Source: Hanleya hanleyi (lineage: Eukaryota > Mollusca > Polyplacophora > Lepidopleurida > Hanleyidae). From it: a stretch of 64,000 bases of DNA. Both the position numbers and the translations under genes were made by a program. The DNA is taken from contig JAVTVY010010452.1 in NCBI GenBank assembly GCA_036873755.1, forward strand, positions 310,001-374,000, read 5' to 3'. Below, piece by piece: positions 1 through 10,161 of the stretch. Position 1 is the first letter of the stretch, and each line of letters starts with the position of its first letter. Below the pieces are notes generated by a model. It ran no database searches. It was not told the DNA's origin and saw only the letters and a list, made by a program, of their open reading frames with translations.

Positions 1-9
1 CTTGGGTCA

Positions 10-2279
10 GTGTTTCCGTTTGGTTTAAATGATAAAGTCAGTGGGTTCGGCAATGCTACAAACCGCCGTTCAAATATATCCAACATTACCCAACTATTTA
101 AACCCCATCAACGGAGACAACGCAGCCATGGTTGGAGAAAGTTTAATAGTTCGATGATTCACGATCATATCACTTTAAATTACTTAGTGGGTTTAACTAA
201 CGCACCCAATAGTATACATAGCTTACGTACAGTTCTGTATGCGTTACCTCTGAGAGCTATAAATCAAATAGCCAGAGATATACAACAATCTGCGTCTCCA
301 GGAAATATAATACCACCAAAAATCAGTAAAGTATGTCAAGATATAGCGTATTTTCGGTTGTATCGTCCAGTGAACATAATCGAAACATCTCAAGATCGGC
401 CTTTCTTGAAACTCAACTACTTAGATAAAGGACTGGACATCATTAATTTACCTCGAATCCTGAATGATCCAGAGGTACGCAACGCTGTACCAAACTATTT
501 CAAGTTCACAGAACCTCCTTGCATTTCATATAAGTATACTAAATCTATAGCCACCAAAATATTCAATTACTCCAATGCTGTCAAGGAGTTTGACTGGAAC
601 TTATACACGTCAGGAGGCTATAGTTGTGATTGTGAATCGTCGAACTTTATCTATACACCATGCAAACATATTGTGACTGGTGAGTGTGGTGAGTGATAAG
701 GATCTGAAATTACTCCTGATGAAAGGACCTAAATACAGAGAGCCAAGAAGAATAAATCTGAAGGCCGATCAGAAGATAGTCCTGTCTGCATTAGAATAGT
801 ACGTTAATGATTGGTCTAAGCGAGAAAAAGTTGAACCTACAGTACTCGCTGATTGGCTGGACCTCACCAAGAGCATTGTCGTTGAAACAATCCGCCATAT
901 TGACAGAAGTACTCTTCCCCAAGCAAAACAAGTACTGAGAAACCTCAATTCGCAAGAAGCTAGCAAATCTCCAGAGTAAATTAGTCATAGTCCCAGCAGA
1001 CAATGCTCCGAATAATATAATATTCATATGTGAATATTACTATTACCAGGTGCTGGTTAAAGAATTGAGTGTAGACATATCTTCATCGAATACGTCTACT
1101 TACTCCCAAACTGCATTTACTCTGGAAGATTTATTTAACAATCACAAAAAGTTTCTCAGGGAAAGAGGTATTTGTCTTCCAACCAATCATAACGACATAC
1201 CAAAACTATACTGGACTCCCAAAATGCATAAATCACCATACAAAGCTAGATTCATAGCTGGTTCTAGAAGCTGCACCACCAAGCTTCTTTCAACCCTATT
1301 GACGAGGGCCCTTCAGGAGGTAAAAGCATTTTTGGGAAAGGTATTGCGCCACTATTTCTAAGAACTCTGGCGTTGAATGTATGTGGATATTGAAAAACTC
1401 AAAATGTCTTACGGAAGAACTTGATGCTAAAGGTCACATACCGTACAGACATGTATCCACATGGGATTTCTCGACTCTCTATACTACAATCCCTCATCAG
1501 GACCTTATTGACCGTATAAGTTCATTAATAGTATCTGTGTTCAAGAAAACTGATCGTAGATATATTAATGTCGGAAGCCATAAAGCATTCTTTAGCTCGA
1601 CTACATACAAGAGATATCATTCATGGGATGTTTCTTTGTTTATAGAGTTGCTTGAATTTCTCATTAAAAATATCTACGTGAAATTTGGCAACACAATATA
1701 TCAGCAGCATATAGGTATTCCAATGGATACTAATTGTGCACCCCTGTTGGCTGACCTGTATCTGTTCTCTTATGAATATGACTATATGCAGGCGCTTTCA
1801 AAAACCGATCCATTCAAAGCCCGTTGCTTCTCATTCACCAAACGCTATATAGACGATCTTCTCGCTGTGGATAATCGCTATATAAATGATGCAGTGAAGG
1901 ATATATATCCACCTTCACTGGATTTGAAGGAAACTATAGATAGCCCTACAGGCACATCATATTTAGATCTATATCTCTATAAAATGAAGCGGGCATTCTC
2001 TCTCGTCGACTTTATGACAAAAGAGATGATTACAATTTCGACATCGTAAACTATCCCTTTCTGGACAGTAATATTCCAGTGGGATCTGCATATGGCGTAT
2101 ACATATCTCGCTTAGTAGCATTTGCTAGATCCTGTGTTAAATGTGACGATTTTAATCAACGTCACAAAACATTGTTGCAGAAACTTATAAATCAGGGCTA
2201 TTCCACCAAGCGCCTCCACGTAAAAGTTTCTCAAATTTGGCGATACATATCGCATGCTGATAGCAAAATACGAACGTAG
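10..2279 (+). pseudogene. Decayed retroelement with Penelope-like reverse transcriptase
   Basis: Several plus-strand ORFs (10-696, 1050-1361, 1381-2049, 2079-2279) read as one broken polyprotein. The first has a Cys/His cluster near its end (CDCESS, then CKHIVTG). The region after its stop still encodes KGPKYREP in another frame. The later ORFs carry reverse-transcriptase blocks: PKMHKSPYKARF, DFSTLYTTIPH, a GIPM-type B motif and the catalytic RYIDD. After a frameshift near 2040 the C-terminal block continues (AYGVYISRLVAFARSC). The YIDD core and IPM block fit Penelope-like or related elements better than LINEs, but no GIY-YIG domain is visible, so the clade is uncertain. The left end lies outside the window. 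At least three frame breaks make it inactive. Confidence 0.72.
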
Positions 2280-2745
2280 CGTGCAAGATCTATGGCGCTA
2301 CGTTTCGTAACTCGTGTCTAATTCCGCCTAACCCGGGGCTAGGGGCCGTATGACCCCATGTACTTCAAGATCTTCATGGTACTCATATGAACAGTCACAA
2401 TCAAAGCGTGACTGAGATACATCATTCTTTAGATGACGACTTTACAACGAATATTATGGATTAAGAATACTGATCAGCGATACGGATTTGATATTTTTGG
2501 AACATCATGATGTCTTGCCGGCATCATTGAAAACTGTTGACCGCTTCTCTCTTGCAGGAAACAAGCCTATGTTTATGTATACTATGATTGTCTTTTTGAA
2601 TTTGGTGCTAATACTGTTATATGGAATATGGAATAGGTCTTTGGATTATGGGCGCGGATATTCTCTAATGGACGACGGCTGGATTATGAATGACGGACTA
2701 GACGCTTGTAACGAAATCCCTTCTCAGAGGCATTTCTACCAGTGA
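2273..2745 (+). mobile_element. 3' part of the same retroelement
   Basis: Non-coding tail downstream of the reverse transcriptase. Most of 2273-2640 recurs almost identically at 19821-20155 inside the DNA polymerase gene of Polinton 2, which shows it is element sequence and not host DNA. The copy at 19.8 kb lacks about 34 bases present here near 2539-2572. The 85-codon ORF at 2488-2745 resembles nothing known to me. Confidence 0.6.
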
Positions 2746-3237
2746 TGATTCCTGATTGCTCATCCTCCAGGGGTATGTGCCCCACACTCTGTCCCATCCT
2801 AAAGAAAATTGCCACCCCTAATAGGGGGTGTGCCCAAATTGGGGAGATCTAAAGCCCTGTGACTACCAAATTATATTTTACAAAATTATCTGGGGAAATA
2901 CCCTTCGCCCGTTTTTCAAACGAGCTTTCATTCCAACATGGGCCTTCTTGTGGTAAGTTTCTAAAATCTAATGGTGGTCAAATCATTTACTTAATAATTT
3001 CCCTGTATTCAGAAATGTTTTCTTTCCATTCTACTTCCAAAATATTCATGGAATATTGCAAGCGTTTTACCTGATCTCATAAATCCACATTTTGCATGCA
3101 CCATTTTTCTGCAGGTACATGTGGTGGACAGGGGAGATAACCACATAGAGAATTGCGTTGTATAATGTACTGTGTAAGTTTAAATCTCCACAACTGTTTC
3201 TGCTTGTGAATTACCATTTACCAATTACTAAGTTGCC
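2746..3237. other. Spacer without recognisable gene
   Basis: About 490 bases of AT-rich DNA between the retroelement and Polinton 1. I see no coding, RNA or repeat signal. It ends with GTTGCC (3232-3237), the left target-site copy of Polinton 1. Confidence 0.6.
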
Positions 3238-3357
3238 AGTAGTATACAGCGAGCATTTCGAGTTAACTTGACCTCAGAAATTTGCATATGACCTCTGTGA
3301 CCTCTGTGACGTCACAGCGACAGCCAATCAGAAGCGAGTATTCTGTCACATGGGGTC

Positions 3358-3683
3358 ATTGTGGGAGGTGGTGGTGGGTGGTGGGTTTAAGATGGCGGCC
3401 TGTGGGAGGTGGTGGTGGGTGGTGGGTTTAAGATGGCGGATGTGGGAGGTGGTGGTGGGTGGTGGGTTTAAGATGGCGGATGTGGGAGGTGGTGGTGGGT
3501 GGTGGGTCTAAGATGGCGGCTTGTGGGAGGTGGTGGTGGGTGGTGGGTTTAAGATGGCGGATGTGGGAGGTGGTGGTGGGTGGTGGGTTTAAGATGGCGG
3601 ATGTGGGAGGTGGTGGTGGGTGGTGGGTTTAAGATGGCGGCCTGTGGGAGGTGGTGGTGGGTGGTGGGTTTAAGATGGCGGAT
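3358..3683 (+). repeat. 40-bp tandem array with YY1-like sites
   Basis: Eight tandem units of about 40 bp, each built from GTGGGAGGTGGTGGTGGGTG followed by GGTTTAAGATGGCGG. AAGATGGCGG matches the consensus YY1 site of animal promoters. Some units have an extra C or CT after GATGGCGG. The mirrored array is at 15133-15457. Confidence 0.85.
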
Positions 3684-3876
3684 TGTAGAAAAACGTAGGA
3701 TCAGTCTAGCATCTGTACCACCCTAGGGTCGAGCGTTTATTGTCCCGTGTATCTCCGCAGAAAATCAACAAACAAAATGGCGTTCCAGGATGGTGTGGGG
3801 ACGCCCTTTCCACATCACGGCGTCGATCATAGCGCCATCTGCACACACTGACGCAAGGGAGACAACTCGTGTGGCC

Positions 3877-4930
3877 GAAGGGTATGGAAATAGCCGTTTT
3901 GCAGCTAGGGGAGTTACTACTGGTCCAGTGGGGTCGAGTGATGTATCAATGTGAAGCCTATGTGAGGGGGCATCTGATGGGCTGGGTGTGGGGTTGAACT
4001 AGCGTCATTCTGCGCATGTGCGGTGGCCCAAGGGTATGGAAATAGCCGTTTTGGAGCTAGGGGAGTTACTACTGGTCCAGTGGGGTCGAGTGATGTATCA
4101 ATGTGAAGCCTAGGTGAGGGGGCATCTGATGGGCTGGGTGTGGGGTTGAACTAGCATCATTCTGCGCATGCGCGGTGGCCCAAGGGTATGGAAATAGCCG
4201 TTTTGGAGCTAGGGGAGTTACTACTGGTCCAGTGGGGTCGAGTGAGGTATCAATGTGAAGCCTAGGTGAGGGGGCATCTGATGAGCTGGGTGTGGGGTTG
4301 AACTAGCGTCATTCTGCGCATGCGCGGTGGCCCAAGGGTATGAAAATAGCCGTGTTGGAGCTAGGGGAGCTACGAATGGTCCAATGGGGTCCAGTGAGGT
4401 ATCAAAGTCAAGCCTATGTGAGGAGGCATCTGACTGGACTAGTGGCTCGGCCGTTGTCACCATTCTGCGCATGCGCGGTGGCCCAAGGGTATGAAAATAG
4501 ACGTTTTGGGATCGAGCGGGGTTTCTAATGGGCCGATGGGGTCGAGTGAGGTATCAAAGTAAAGCCTATGTGAAGGGGCATCTGATGGGCTGGGTGTGGG
4601 GTTGAACTATCGGCATTCTGCGCATGCGCGGTGGCCCAAGGGTATGAAAATAGCCGTGTTGGAGCTAGGGGAGCTACGAATGGTCCAATGGGGTCGAGTG
4701 AGGTATCAAAGTCAAGCCTATGTGAGGAGGCATCTGACTGGACTAGTGGCTCGGCCGTTGTCACCATTCTGCGCATGCGCGGTGGCCCAAGGGTATGGAA
4801 ATAGCCGTGTTGGAGCTAGAGGAGTCCCTAATGGTCCAATGGGGTCGAATGAGGTATCCATGTGAAGCCTAGGTGAAGGGCCATCTGATGGGTTGGGTGT
4901 GCGGTAGGAATATCATTCTGCGCATGCGCA
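3877..4930 (+). repeat. 151-bp tandem array with NRF-1-like palindromes
   Basis: About seven imperfect units of about 151 bp. Each carries GCGCATGCGC (six perfect, one with T in place of C near 4014), the palindromic NRF-1 site, followed by GGTGGCCCAAGGGTATG and a conserved GTCGAGTGA(G/T)GTATCAA block. Two sub-types alternate: one with GAACTAGCGTCATTC and one with GGCCGTTGTCACCATTC. Short reading frames running across the units are repeat shadows, not genes. Confidence 0.85.
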
Positions 4931-5295
4931 GACGCAATGCGGAGCTCTCGTCCAATCAGAAGCGAGTATTTCAAATCCGTCACAGAGCTCTCAGCCAATC
5001 AGAAGCGAGTATTTTGACCCGGTGCATTATGAGCCATATCCAAGATGGCGGCCCGTATGTTCAAGATGGCGGCACATTCGGTGTCGAAAACTGGCCATTT
5101 CGTCGGGATGTGGTCACCGGGGCGTGACCTTTGGCCATGTCTAGACTTGTCTGTGTCTGTCATGTACTGGGGGTTTTTTCTCTACAATGGCGTTCACGTG
5201 GTGTGGTGGGTCTGCGCAAGTGTGTGACGTCACTTCCGGTTTTCACTAAAACGATCTCCAACTTTTCCGGCCCCCCACCGCAGCGCGCGCGTCAA

Positions 5296-5612
5296 TGTAG
5301 GGAGAGGTTAAATCGACAACATAGAACTTATAGTCATCAACTTCATCTATACGTGTTGGACGAGTCTTCACTCACCGTATACACGTACCTCAATGAAATG
5401 CCCGCTCCAAACCTAGACCAAAAACACGTACTTGGTCTGTGGGCTGATTTCATTGGCCTCTCTATTTTTACTATAGTGCGCTTGCATTCTAACCTTGATG
5501 GGTTACATTTTGGCCCCATCCTACACCACTGATTTCAGTTTGACTGAATCTCCACAATGGGCATTGATGCATTATGAATAATACACACAAGACAGGGTTT
5601 TTTGGTGAGATC
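5296..5612. other. Unique stretch replacing the polymerase
   Basis: About 320 bases between the left TIR and the end of the protease gene. In Polinton 2 the corresponding interval holds the roughly 4.3-kb DNA polymerase gene. Here only an open frame of about 75 codons, without similarity I recognise, is seen (end of the 5131-5532 frame). It probably marks the deletion that removed the polymerase. Confidence 0.5.
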
Positions 5613-5618
5613 TCATTT

Positions 5619-5624
5619 TTTATT
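5619..5624 (-). terminator. Poly(A) signal of the protease transcript
   Basis: AATAAA on the minus strand, downstream of the last gene of the virion cluster. The same position relative to the protease is kept in Polinton 2 (23020-23025). Confidence 0.55.
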
Positions 5625-5655
5625 CAGTGAACAACAACAACGTGAGAACAACCAC

Positions 5656-5815
5656 GTGAAAACTGAAGCCCAGAACAAGGGGCTTGTAAACTGAAGCCCA
5701 GAACAGGGGGGCTTGTACACTGAAGCCCAGAACAGGGGGCTTTTAAACTTAAGCCCAGAACAGCGGGCGTGTGTACATTGAAAGAATTCAAGCCCAGAAC
5801 GGGACTTGTACATTG
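5656..5815 (-). repeat. 28-bp minisatellite in protease 3' region
   Basis: Five to six imperfect copies of a unit containing AAGCCCAGAACAGGGGGCTT, separated by AAACTG or ACACTG. It overlaps the last codons of the broken protease frame and its 3' flank. Polinton 2 lacks it. Confidence 0.7.
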
Positions 5816-6260
5816 AAATGATGGGCGGCCCAGTCATATACGAGTACATCGCGGTCCTCGGCCTTGGGGTACTCGTCAAACATCTGTACGATGGTAGATA
5901 AGGGTCTTCCCCGGCATCGATGGTACAGGTAAAACAAGCAATATTGTCCGCACACGCTACTGGTCAGGCTTTGCAACGTTTGACTGTTCCAACACCACGT
6001 CTCTGTGCCTTGATCCATGAAGTCTGTTAAATCGGGATGGAGGGTGGCAGGCCGTACGGGTCAAAGTATTCGCCCTGCTGTTCTGTCAAGTACACGGCCA
6101 CCCAGTGTTCACCGGGTCGCTCCATCGGGTCCGTGTTGAGAACGTAAGCAGCAGGATACACACGGTCTAATGGGAACACATCTCGGCCGAACACCCCTTG
6201 AAACATCATACGTGTCTCTGGGTCATTCTCCAGCACGGTGGTTATCTGCTCTGTATCCAT
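5788..6260 (-). pseudogene. Adenain-like cysteine protease, frameshifted
   Basis: Maturation protease of the adenovirus type (peptidase family C5), which cleaves virion precursors. The N-terminal part (6260-6027, start MDTEQ) has the catalytic His in GEHWVAVY and the acidic residue in YFDPYG. The C-terminal part lies in another frame (6018-5788) and has the nucleophile in VCGQYCLFYL. A frameshift near 6020-6030 separates His from Cys, so the enzyme cannot be made. The MDTEQ start is supported because it lies one base after the capsid stop (TAACATG) and is conserved in Polinton 2. Homologue: 23070-23534. Confidence 0.85.
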
Positions 6261-6261
6261 G

Positions 6262-7574
6262 TTAGGTGGAGAAGTCACACAGCACGTTGCGCGCCTTGTC
6301 CACTTGAATGATGTTGTCAAACTCGGCGTAGCAGATCACATTGACGGTGCTCCGGAGGGCTCGTTGAAAGTGGATTTCCAACCGTAAATTGCCTTGCTTG
6401 GCCAGGGCCAGCTGATGGTCGTTCTCTAAGGTGGGGGTCAGATCGAAACAGAACAATGTGTATCCGTTCCCGTAGTCCTCCCGACTGATGAAATTCCCTT
6501 CGTCCTGGTTGATTTGATCGGTGGCTGTAAACAGGCTCTGATAGGCTCGAATGAAATTCGCGCGCCCAAAGTTCGGGGTTAAGGCGGTGGCTGGCACCTG
6601 TTGTCCATCCACATGCAGGGCCACAAAATTGATGCCGAAATGTTTAAAGTCAAACGGATTCTCTGGGTAGGCTCCACTGAAACTGGTATTTTCCACACAG
6701 GCCAGGATCAATCGCTTGGGTAGTTCCCCCAGGAACAGGTTGTCTTTGTTGGTGCTCATATTTCCAGCAGACACAGAGAACACTTTGGTTTGCACACGTC
6801 GGATAGGGTACTGGGCTGGTTTTGTTTCCAATGCTTTCATGTGTCCCAATTGAACGGCTGGATTCGGTTTCACTTTTCGGACATACAGGACTGCGTCTTC
6901 GATGACAATCTTATAGTCAGCTACATGCGCCTCTACGTTAGTGGCCATCAAGGCGAAGGTCGGAGGCGCCCGTATCAGTCGGATTTTGATGGGAACCTTG
7001 TTCAAGAGGTATCGGTCTTGCATGAACATGTCTGCGTGCAGTCGACCGATCATATCCACCGAGACGCCGTTCGCGGTCAAAGCCTTCCGTTTGCTATATC
7101 CCGTATTGTCGTTCTCTGCGCCCATGTGCTCGGCTTTGTCCTGGTAGAATAAAGCGGCTGTCAGTTGAGATTTTTTAGCCTCTCGCCCATGCGACAACAG
7201 CGTCTCGATGTAGGCTCGATAGGGGTACGTGTTGGTCGAGTCACTGATGAGTTTGTCGCTGAGAAATATATCCACCTGTTGAAACATCGAGTGCAGCCAG
7301 AGATTCGTGGGGCCCACCGTTGCTTGGTCGGCGATTCTGGTGCCATCTCCATTGGTGATCTTGGCTTTCACATACAAGTATGTATGGGCTAAATCCACAT
7401 AGGTCGTATCCGCATTACTGATGGTGAACTCGATGGGCCCTGTTGCGTTGATGCTGGACAGCGGGAGATGCTCCACCCATAATCCTTGTTCGGCACTGGT
7501 CTGTGTGGGCGGACGGTCCACAAATCAAATTCACTGTTGGTGGAGGGGCAGGACTCGGCGTGGATCAAGGACAT
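6262..7574 (-). pseudogene. Major capsid protein (double jelly roll), one frameshift
   Basis: Polinton hexon-like capsid protein of about 437 codons. The start MSLIHAESCPSTNSE lies at 7574, in a different frame from the main body (7521-6262). Comparison with Polinton 2 indicates a single extra base near 7510. The body contains the strongly conserved block TYPYRAYIETLLSHG and ends VLCDFST. The family forms the capsid shell. The gene ends one base before the protease ATG and starts three bases after the stop of the core-like gene. Apart from the frameshift it looks well preserved and aligns along its whole length with 23539-24848. Confidence 0.88.
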
Positions 7575-7577
7575 GTT

Positions 7578-7982
7578 TTAAGAAAAGATATCCTGGGTCT
7601 TCGATGTGCGTCGTCGCTGGGTCGGTCGTCGACTGGTGCGTGGTCTCGGTGGGGCAGCTCTTTTATTCCCTACGGTGCGTTGTGCTTTGGCCACCAAGAC
7701 GCCTCCCGCTTCTTTGGCCCGCCGTTTCAAGGCTTCTTTGGGTGCCGTACCCCCCAAGACATCACCGGCCACTTGCAGTCCACTGCGTACCGCTTGTTTG
7801 CCGATTGCTTTCACCCCACGCGTCACCAAGGGCAGGAACGTTTTGACGATGCTGCCGAGTATGTTCCCCAGTCCATGTCCACGTTGCATGCGTGCACCAC
7901 TAAACACCGGAAAGCCACCCCCGGCCTGTTGGGCATAATAGTCCATATAGCTGCGTGCATCGCACTCGTAAGGCACCTTCAT
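7578..7982 (-). CDS. Basic core-like virion protein (pX/pVI-like)
   Basis: An intact 134-aa ORF. The N-terminus is Gly-rich around a GGGFPVFSG segment. Residues about 33-75 are an amphipathic or hydrophobic region (GLGNILGSIVKTFLPLVTRG). The C-terminus is strongly basic (RRPTQRRRTSK). This layout resembles small adenovirus-like core or membrane-lytic proteins encoded next to the capsid gene in Polintons and adintoviruses; the exact role is inferred. Its ATG overlaps the stop of the penton gene (TAATG). Homologue: 24848-25238. Confidence 0.75.
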   Translation of the reverse strand: MKVPYECDARSYMDYYAQQAGGGFPVFSGARMQRGHGLGNILGSIVKTFLPLVTRGVKAIGKQAVRSGLQVAGDVLGGTAPKEALKRRAKEAGGVLVAKAQRTVGNKRAAPPRPRTSRRPTQRRRTSKTQDIFS

Positions 7983-8770
7983 TATGCAAAGTGGGGAGCA
8001 CGTGCTTGTCGAAAATGAAGTGTCAGCACCACTTTTCCTCGTTCGAATGCCACCGGTCGTCCCGTGTCATCTCTTATATCCACCGTGATCGTGTTGATGT
8101 CAGTTTGTCGTACGGGCAGGTAGAGCATGTGGGTGAAACTGTGGGTGACTTGATCGCCATACTTATTTTTAATGGGGACCACCCGTAACAGAGGTGTGTT
8201 GATATCGCCCACGATGTGGCTGTCCACCACGTCCGAGTAGACGTAGAGTCCGTACATACCCGACTTCATATCCATCGGGATCTCGCCTTGGTGGGCGGTG
8301 GGACCAGCGAACGTCTGTAGATCGAAACCCAGCATTTGCTGTAGGATAGGACTCAGTACGACACTCGCGTTGGCGGTGACGGTGAGCTGTGCCTTGTCGT
8401 TGTGTGCGTTGTAATCGAAGTCCACGTGATTCTTGAAGGGATAGGCTTGGATGGGTTTTGAACTATTCGTGACCTGCCGTAGAGCCTTATAATGCAACAG
8501 TCTTGACAGCCCACCGATGAACTCCTTGGGAGTATCGTATTGGCCTTCGGGGAGGGTGAGTCGGGTGTCTTTTCCTTCGTAGGTCACCTCGTACCACACT
8601 TCATTGGCTCGCACGTTGTACCACGAGTCAGGGTATTGGATATCCACGTGGCCACATTCCCATCGTCCAGGTAAATGCAACGGTTGTGGTAATTGAGTCA
8701 CATACTTGGCCACGGTGTTGTCAGGAAACACATCCAGCGAACTGTTACTGGGTAGGGTGAGGTAAAATAT
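7982..8770 (-). pseudogene. Penton-like minor capsid protein, start codon lost
   Basis: Homologue of the Polinton single-jelly-roll minor capsid protein that forms capsid vertices. The frame begins with the codons for FYLTLPSNSS, but the initiator is ATA (8768-8770) where Polinton 2 has ATG (26015-26017). The next methionine (8731, MFPDN) would drop about 13 residues. Typical blocks are PGRWECGHVDIQYPDSWYNV and the C-terminal RDDTGRPVAFERGKVVLTLHF. No other damage is seen, so weak use of the second ATG cannot be excluded. Confidence 0.85.
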
Positions 8771-8803
8771 GGCGACTGAGCTGTCCTGCTGCTGCTGTTG
8801 ATT

Positions 8804-9673
8804 TTAATAGGTGTTCCAGACCTTGGGTGGTTGTGTCCGGCGTCGTGTTCGTCGCGTTGACTTGCTACGTGTCACGGCTCTGGAGATGTGCGGTGTCCTG
8901 ATCAAGGGTGGTTTTTTAAAGGTTTGAAAAGAAGGTGCCCGTTGTGGTGGTGGAGTTTTGGGAGGTGACTCCGGTTGCCATTCGGATTCCCAAGGTTGTG
9001 GAATCTGTCGTGGTGCACGACTCGGCGATTGCTGGGTTCGCTGCATAAAGGCCCAGCGGTGGGGGTTCCCCACCAATTCCTGTGGTACATGCATGTCTTT
9101 CAAGCCTTGAGCAAAGACCTCCCATCCTCGAGGATCCGTGTGCGATCTGCGTTTACGCATCAGGTCATTCACTAAATCCGTCATGTGGGTGCCGGGGACC
9201 ACCTGATTCTGTACCAGGAGTTCGCCTTTATCATTCCAAGTCATGTTAGGATTCTGTTTCATCCGTTGTAATACCAGGCCAGCTTGTTTCTTGAACGAGG
9301 CAGGTACACTCTTCAGCACTTCGTCTTCCACCCACTGTGGGGCTGTGGGGGCTACCCCTGGTAATGGCGGCTGTTGGAACGGTGCTGAGGTCGGCGGTCT
9401 GTCACGTGGTGGTGGTGGTGGTGGTGGTGGTGGTGGTGCTGTTGCTGGGGTAGACAGGGGTTTGTATTGGTCCATGAACGTCATGTACCGTTGAAGCGTC
9501 TCATTGTACCGTTGTACTTTCTCACTGTCGCTTAGCCCCGGTCTCTGTAAGATCTGTTGCATCTCTCCATCGAGGGTGTTTATGGTCTTCACCGTAGGTG
9601 GCACAGGGTAGGGTGATTGGAGGTTTTGAAGCAACCGAGGTTCGACGAGGACCATTTTTTTCGTGTGGTTCAT
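8804..9673 (-). CDS. Conserved Polinton protein of unknown function (289 aa)
   Basis: An intact ORF. The N-terminal 75 residues (MNHTKKMVLVEPRLLQNLQ onward) and a central domain (about 105-205; APQWVEDEVLKSVP, NQVVPGTHMTDLVNDLM, GWEVFAQGLKDMHVP) are conserved in Polinton 2. They are joined by a Pro-rich linker containing an eleven-proline run (encoded by the GGT/GGC array near 9410-9440). The C-terminus is basic (RSKSTRRTRRRTQPPK). It is probably a virion or packaging accessory protein, judging from its place in the cluster. Its ATG overlaps the preceding stop (ATGA). I do not know a function for the family. Confidence 0.75.
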   Translation of the reverse strand: MNHTKKMVLVEPRLLQNLQSPYPVPPTVKTINTLDGEMQQILQRPGLSDSEKVQRYNETLQRYMTFMDQYKPLSTPATAPPPPPPPPPPRDRPPTSAPFQQPPLPGVAPTAPQWVEDEVLKSVPASFKKQAGLVLQRMKQNPNMTWNDKGELLVQNQVVPGTHMTDLVNDLMRKRRSHTDPRGWEVFAQGLKDMHVPQELVGNPHRWAFMQRTQQSPSRAPRQIPQPWESEWQPESPPKTPPPQRAPSFQTFKKPPLIRTPHISRAVTRSKSTRRTRRRTQPPKVWNTY

Positions 9674-10011
9674 TGTCGGCCGAAGAGTCCACCCAATACT
9701 GGACCCAACACGGAAGCGGCCAACAGTGCTAAGATGGCCCCGAGAAAGCCGCCTTTCTGTAACACCTTTTTCTTTTGTGTTTGTGGGACCCGCTTCTGAT
9801 CTAGGGTTCGGAGACCTGTCTTATGCTTGGCCAACTTGGTCTTCTGAGCCGGAGTCAGTGGTACGTTGCCTTTTAACAGGTTGTACCCGATCTCGCACAG
9901 ACGGCGTACAAGGTCAGGGTCCGCACCGCGTACAATGGTTCGGACCAACTCGGGTGGGGCCGTCTTCAATACACGGAGCGTGGGAGCGTGCTTCCGTACT
10001 CGCGCAGACAT
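9670..10011 (-). CDS. Small conserved protein with C-terminal hydrophobic tail
   Basis: About 113 aa if started at MSARVRKHAP; an upstream in-frame ATG at 10020 adds three residues. The domain has LLKGNVPLTPAQKTKLAKHK and a Lys-rich stretch, followed by KGGFLGAILALLAASVLGPVLGGLFG, a single hydrophobic segment of about 22 residues that could insert into a membrane. The family is widespread next to capsid genes in Polintons and adintoviruses and has no assigned role I can vouch for. The homologue at 26757-27092 is intact. Confidence 0.78.
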   Translation of the reverse strand: MSARVRKHAPTLRVLKTAPPELVRTIVRGADPDLVRRLCEIGYNLLKGNVPLTPAQKTKLAKHKTGLRTLDQKRVPQTQKKKVLQKGGFLGAILALLAASVLGPVLGGLFGRQ

Positions 10012-10097
10012 CATGTACAACTAATGCCAGAACCCACAACTCTGCCCTTTTAATCCACCTCAGAGACAAAGGCAACCCTGCTGTGGTATTCATTCTT

Positions 10098-10103
10098 TTT
10101 ATT
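10098..10103 (-). terminator. Poly(A) signal after ATPase
   Basis: AATAAA on the minus strand between the ATPase stop (10162) and the next gene. It suggests the ATPase transcript ends here and the genes from 10011 downward have their own promoter. Confidence 0.5.
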
Positions 10104-10161
10104 ATCTCCATCATCAAACACAGACACTCCAGCTGGGGGCGCCACTGTGGGTGTGTTTACA

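Larger units (their letters stand above)
3238..5295 (+). repeat. Left terminal inverted repeat of Polinton 1
   Basis: About 2.06 kb that reappears inverted at 13517-15581. From the outside in it holds an ATTTGCAT octamer (3280-3287), AGGTCA-type half-sites, a TGACGTCA-type CRE, CCAAT boxes, eight copies of a roughly 40-bp unit and about seven copies of a roughly 151-bp unit. Near the inner end come more CCAAT and AAGATGGCGG motifs, then GACGTCACTTCCGG. It is far longer than most Polinton TIRs because of the tandem arrays. Confidence 0.9.

Noticed and set aside
4221..4865. Repeated 60-90 codon ORFs on both strands in the TIR arrays (also 13951-14595)
   Set aside because: They follow the 151-bp repeat unit exactly and occur on both strands; they are repeat shadows, not a gene family.
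7503..8018. 171-codon plus-strand ORF opposite the core-like gene
   Set aside because: It is antisense to two well-supported Polinton genes and has no domain.
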